From NCBI GenBank assembly GCA_024235955.1, contig JACKLJ010000003.1, positions 310,001 to 374,000 of the forward strand: DNA of 64,000 nt. Reading direction: 5' to 3'. The notes beneath the pieces were generated by a model, which saw only the letters and a program-made list of their open reading frames with translations, was not told the origin of the DNA and searched no databases. A program made the translations under genes and the position numbers. Positions 62,372 through 64,000 of this stretch are shown here, in pieces (positions within the stretch are counted from its first letter, which is position 1; every line of letters starts with the position of its first letter). The DNA is from Burkholderiaceae bacterium. GTDB taxonomy: Bacteria; Pseudomonadota; Gammaproteobacteria; Burkholderiales; Burkholderiaceae_C.

Positions 62372-63259
62372 TCATTTGTAGTGCACCCGCCTGTCGAGCA
62401 CGAAGAACTGGATGAGCGCGATGCCCGCCAGCACCACCAGCAGCACCACGGTGATGGCCGCGGCGTAGGCCGTGTCCCAGAAGCTGAAGCCGACCTCGTA
62501 CAGGTGGTACAGCAGCAGCGTGGAGGCGTTGTTGGGCCCGCCACGCGTGAGTACGAACAAATGGTCCACCATGCGGAAGGCGTTGATGAAGGCGTTGATC
62601 AGCACGAACAGCGTGGTCGGCATCAACAGCGGCCACTGCACGCGGCGGAAGAACTGCCAGCGCGACGCGCCCTCGATGGCCGCGGCCTCGCGCAGGCTCG
62701 GGTTGAGCGTCTGCAGCGCGGCCAGGTAGAAGATCATGAAGAAGCCGGCCTCCTTCCAGATCGCCACCACCGTGACGGCGCCGAGCGCGGTGTGCGGGTT
62801 GCCGAGCCAGTTGACCGAAGGCATGCCGAGCAGGCTGGTGAACTTCTCCAGCAGGCCGTACTGCGGCGTGTAGAAGAACAGCCAGATGTTGGCCACGGCG
62901 ATCATCGGCAGCACCGTGGGCGTGAAGTAGGCCATGCGCAGGAACGCACGCCCCGCGATGCGCTCGTTGACCCACAGCGCCATCAGCAGCGCCAGGCCGA
63001 TGGAGCAGGGGATGGTGGCCGAGGCGAACCACAGGTTGTTGCGCACCGCGGTCCAGAACACCGGGTCATCCACCATCACCTGGTAGTTCTCCAGCCCCAC
63101 CCACTCCGCCGGCCGGCTGCCCTTGGGTGTGGAGTGGAAGCTGTCGATCAGCGTCTGCACCGCCGGGTAGTGCGTGAACGCCACCAGCAGCAGCAGCGCT
63201 GGCAGCAGGAGCAGCCAGGCGTGGATGGCGCGGGTGCCGGGGTGGCCCGGGTCGGTCAT
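62372..63259 (-). CDS. Carbohydrate ABC transporter permease (UgpA/MalF type)
   Basis: A 295-residue permease with six membrane helices and EAA loop PSLREAAAIEGASRWQFFRR. ATG 63259 is chosen; a TTG at 63274 lies in the R1 copy that forms its leader. NHTALG-like and FRMVDHLFVLTRGGP segments are typical of this family. Confidence 0.92.
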   Translation of the reverse strand: MTDPGHPGTRAIHAWLLLLPALLLLVAFTHYPAVQTLIDSFHSTPKGSRPAEWVGLENYQVMVDDPVFWTAVRNNLWFASATIPCSIGLALLMALWVNERIAGRAFLRMAYFTPTVLPMIAVANIWLFFYTPQYGLLEKFTSLLGMPSVNWLGNPHTALGAVTVVAIWKEAGFFMIFYLAALQTLNPSLREAAAIEGASRWQFFRRVQWPLLMPTTLFVLINAFINAFRMVDHLFVLTRGGPNNASTLLLYHLYEVGFSFWDTAYAAAITVVLLVVLAGIALIQFFVLDRRVHYK

Positions 63260-63264
63260 CGGAT

Positions 63265-63320
63265 TGCTATTCAATCAGGAGCTGTCTGCGCCCGTCACGA
63301 AAGGGCTGCAGGCCTAAAAA
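63265..63320 (-). repeat. Dispersed repeat R1, copy 13
   Basis: On the minus strand TTTTAGGCCTGCAGCCCTTT, then GACGGGCGCAGACAGCTCC. It occupies the gap between the binding-protein and permease genes. Confidence 0.9.
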
Positions 63321-63351
63321 TCTTGAAATCCGACGTGCAGCCCCGCGCGCA

Positions 63352-64000
63352 TCACTTGTAGCCGCGCAGGATGCGGTTGGCCTCGGCCTGCGCGTCCTTC
63401 ATGGCCTGCGCCGGGGTCTTGGTGCCGGTGAGCGCGGCCTGCAGGCCGTCGTTCAGCGCCTTGGTCACGCGCTGGTTGTCGTGGGTGGAGAACTCGGCCA
63501 CCGACACCGGCAGCTGGTCGCGCGCCACCAGCGCGGGCGGGAAGTCGGCGGTGTATTTCTTGAGCGCCGGCGTGTCGTAGGCCGCGGGCGAGGTGGCCAC
63601 GTAACCGGTGTCGATGCTCCACTGCGCGGCGCGCTCGGGCTGGGTGATCCACTTGACGAACTTGTACGCGGCTTCCTGCTGCGCCGGCGTGCTCTTCTTG
63701 AAGATGTAGAAGTTGCCGCCGCCGGTGGGCGAGCCCTTGCGCTTGTGGCCCGGGATCATGGCCACGCCGAAGTCGAACGGCGCGTTCTTGCGGATGTTGG
63801 TCAGGTTGCCGGTGGTGGTGTAGATGATGGCGGCCTTCTTCTCGAAGAAGTCCTTGGGCGTGGTGCCCCACTCGACCACGCCGGTCGGGTGCACGCCGGC
63901 CTTGCCGAGATCGACCCAGAATTGCAGCGCCTCGATCACCTTCGGGTTGTCGAAGGTGACCTTGTTGCCGGTCTCGTTGGCCAGCAGCACGTCGTTGGTG
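63352..64000 (-). CDS. Sugar/glycerol-phosphate-type ABC binding protein (partial)
   Basis: The C-terminal ~215 residues of a family 1 solute-binding protein (UgpB-like); the start is beyond the window. Visible are DFFEKKAAIIYTTTGNLTNI, GGGNFYIFKKSTPAQQEAAY and FVKWITQPERAAQWSIDTGY, typical of the second lobe. It precedes two permease genes in the same direction; no ATPase gene is in view. Confidence 0.9.
   Translation of the reverse strand, partial: TNDVLLANETGNKVTFDNPKVIEALQFWVDLGKAGVHPTGVVEWGTTPKDFFEKKAAIIYTTTGNLTNIRKNAPFDFGVAMIPGHKRKGSPTGGGNFYIFKKSTPAQQEAAYKFVKWITQPERAAQWSIDTGYVATSPAAYDTPALKKYTADFPPALVARDQLPVSVAEFSTHDNQRVTKALNDGLQAALTGTKTPAQAMKDAQAEANRILRGYK

Overview
The window is high-GC bacterial DNA that looks like a Comamonadaceae-type betaproteobacterium (Burkholderiales). 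The grounds are a PHA-granule phasin, a gsp cluster ending in a lipidated secretin, an SlmA-type regulator, TRAP and Glt transporters, and several families of short interspersed repeats. No rRNA, tRNA, phage, IS transposase or CRISPR was seen. Both ends cut through genes: a molybdopterin oxidoreductase on the left and a sugar-type ABC binding protein on the right.

Layout. 1-3961 (+): end of a molybdoenzyme, a zinc aminopeptidase-like lipoprotein and a PAS-GGEEF diguanylate cyclase. 3994-7483 (-): a phasin, a TonB-like/DUF3108 protein, a TetR regulator, a TPR protein and an acyl-CoA-binding protein. 7733-13166 (+): dTDP-rhamnose genes rfbBDAC, a glycosyltransferase and an acyltransferase. 13256-24070 (+): a type II secretion operon gspEFGHIJKLM, a GspC/N-like gene and gspD. 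It is followed by a lipoprotein and a separately promoted and terminated exported protein (24768-26351), a candidate cargo. 26592-35747: a PpiC-type isomerase, an ABC polysaccharide exporter (Wzm/Wzt with a long C-terminal domain), a diverged LpxL-like acyltransferase, a convergent 1255-residue methyltransferase/GT2/GT4 protein and a WecA-like transferase. Together with the rhamnose genes this reads as a surface-polysaccharide locus with secretion genes inside it.

35806-39462: argB, slmA, a fumarylacetoacetate-hydrolase-family gene and a TetR gene with an operator-like palindrome. 39507-47730 (+): a fatty-acid beta-oxidation operon (acyl-CoA dehydrogenase, DUF2147 protein, dehydrogenase/hydratase fusion, thiolase, thioesterase, enoyl-CoA hydratase). 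A DUF559 nuclease-like gene bounded by 38-bp inverted repeats sits inside it. 48094-49915: two further hotdog thioesterases around a repeat-filled island. 49957-55277 (+): an Atm1-type ABC exporter and a glutamate/aspartate-type importer (gltIJKL). 55592-58802 (-): a TRAP transporter, with a divergent SDR dehydrogenase. 60142-64000: an Rnk-like protein, then on the minus strand a sugar/glycerol-phosphate-type ABC importer followed by an endonuclease/exonuclease/phosphatase-family gene.

The most unusual content is repetitive DNA. I count 13 copies of a roughly 55-bp element with the core GCGGGCGCAGGCAGCTAT. Several lie inside or at the edges of reading frames, where they supply part of a signal peptide, internal residues, a stop codon or a ribosome binding site. 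A second, GC-rich hairpin repeat family appears between genes and as a 29-residue in-frame insertion in the NAD-binding domain of the beta-oxidation fusion protein. The DUF559 unit looks like a small insertion module whose right terminal repeat encodes the protein's own C-terminus.
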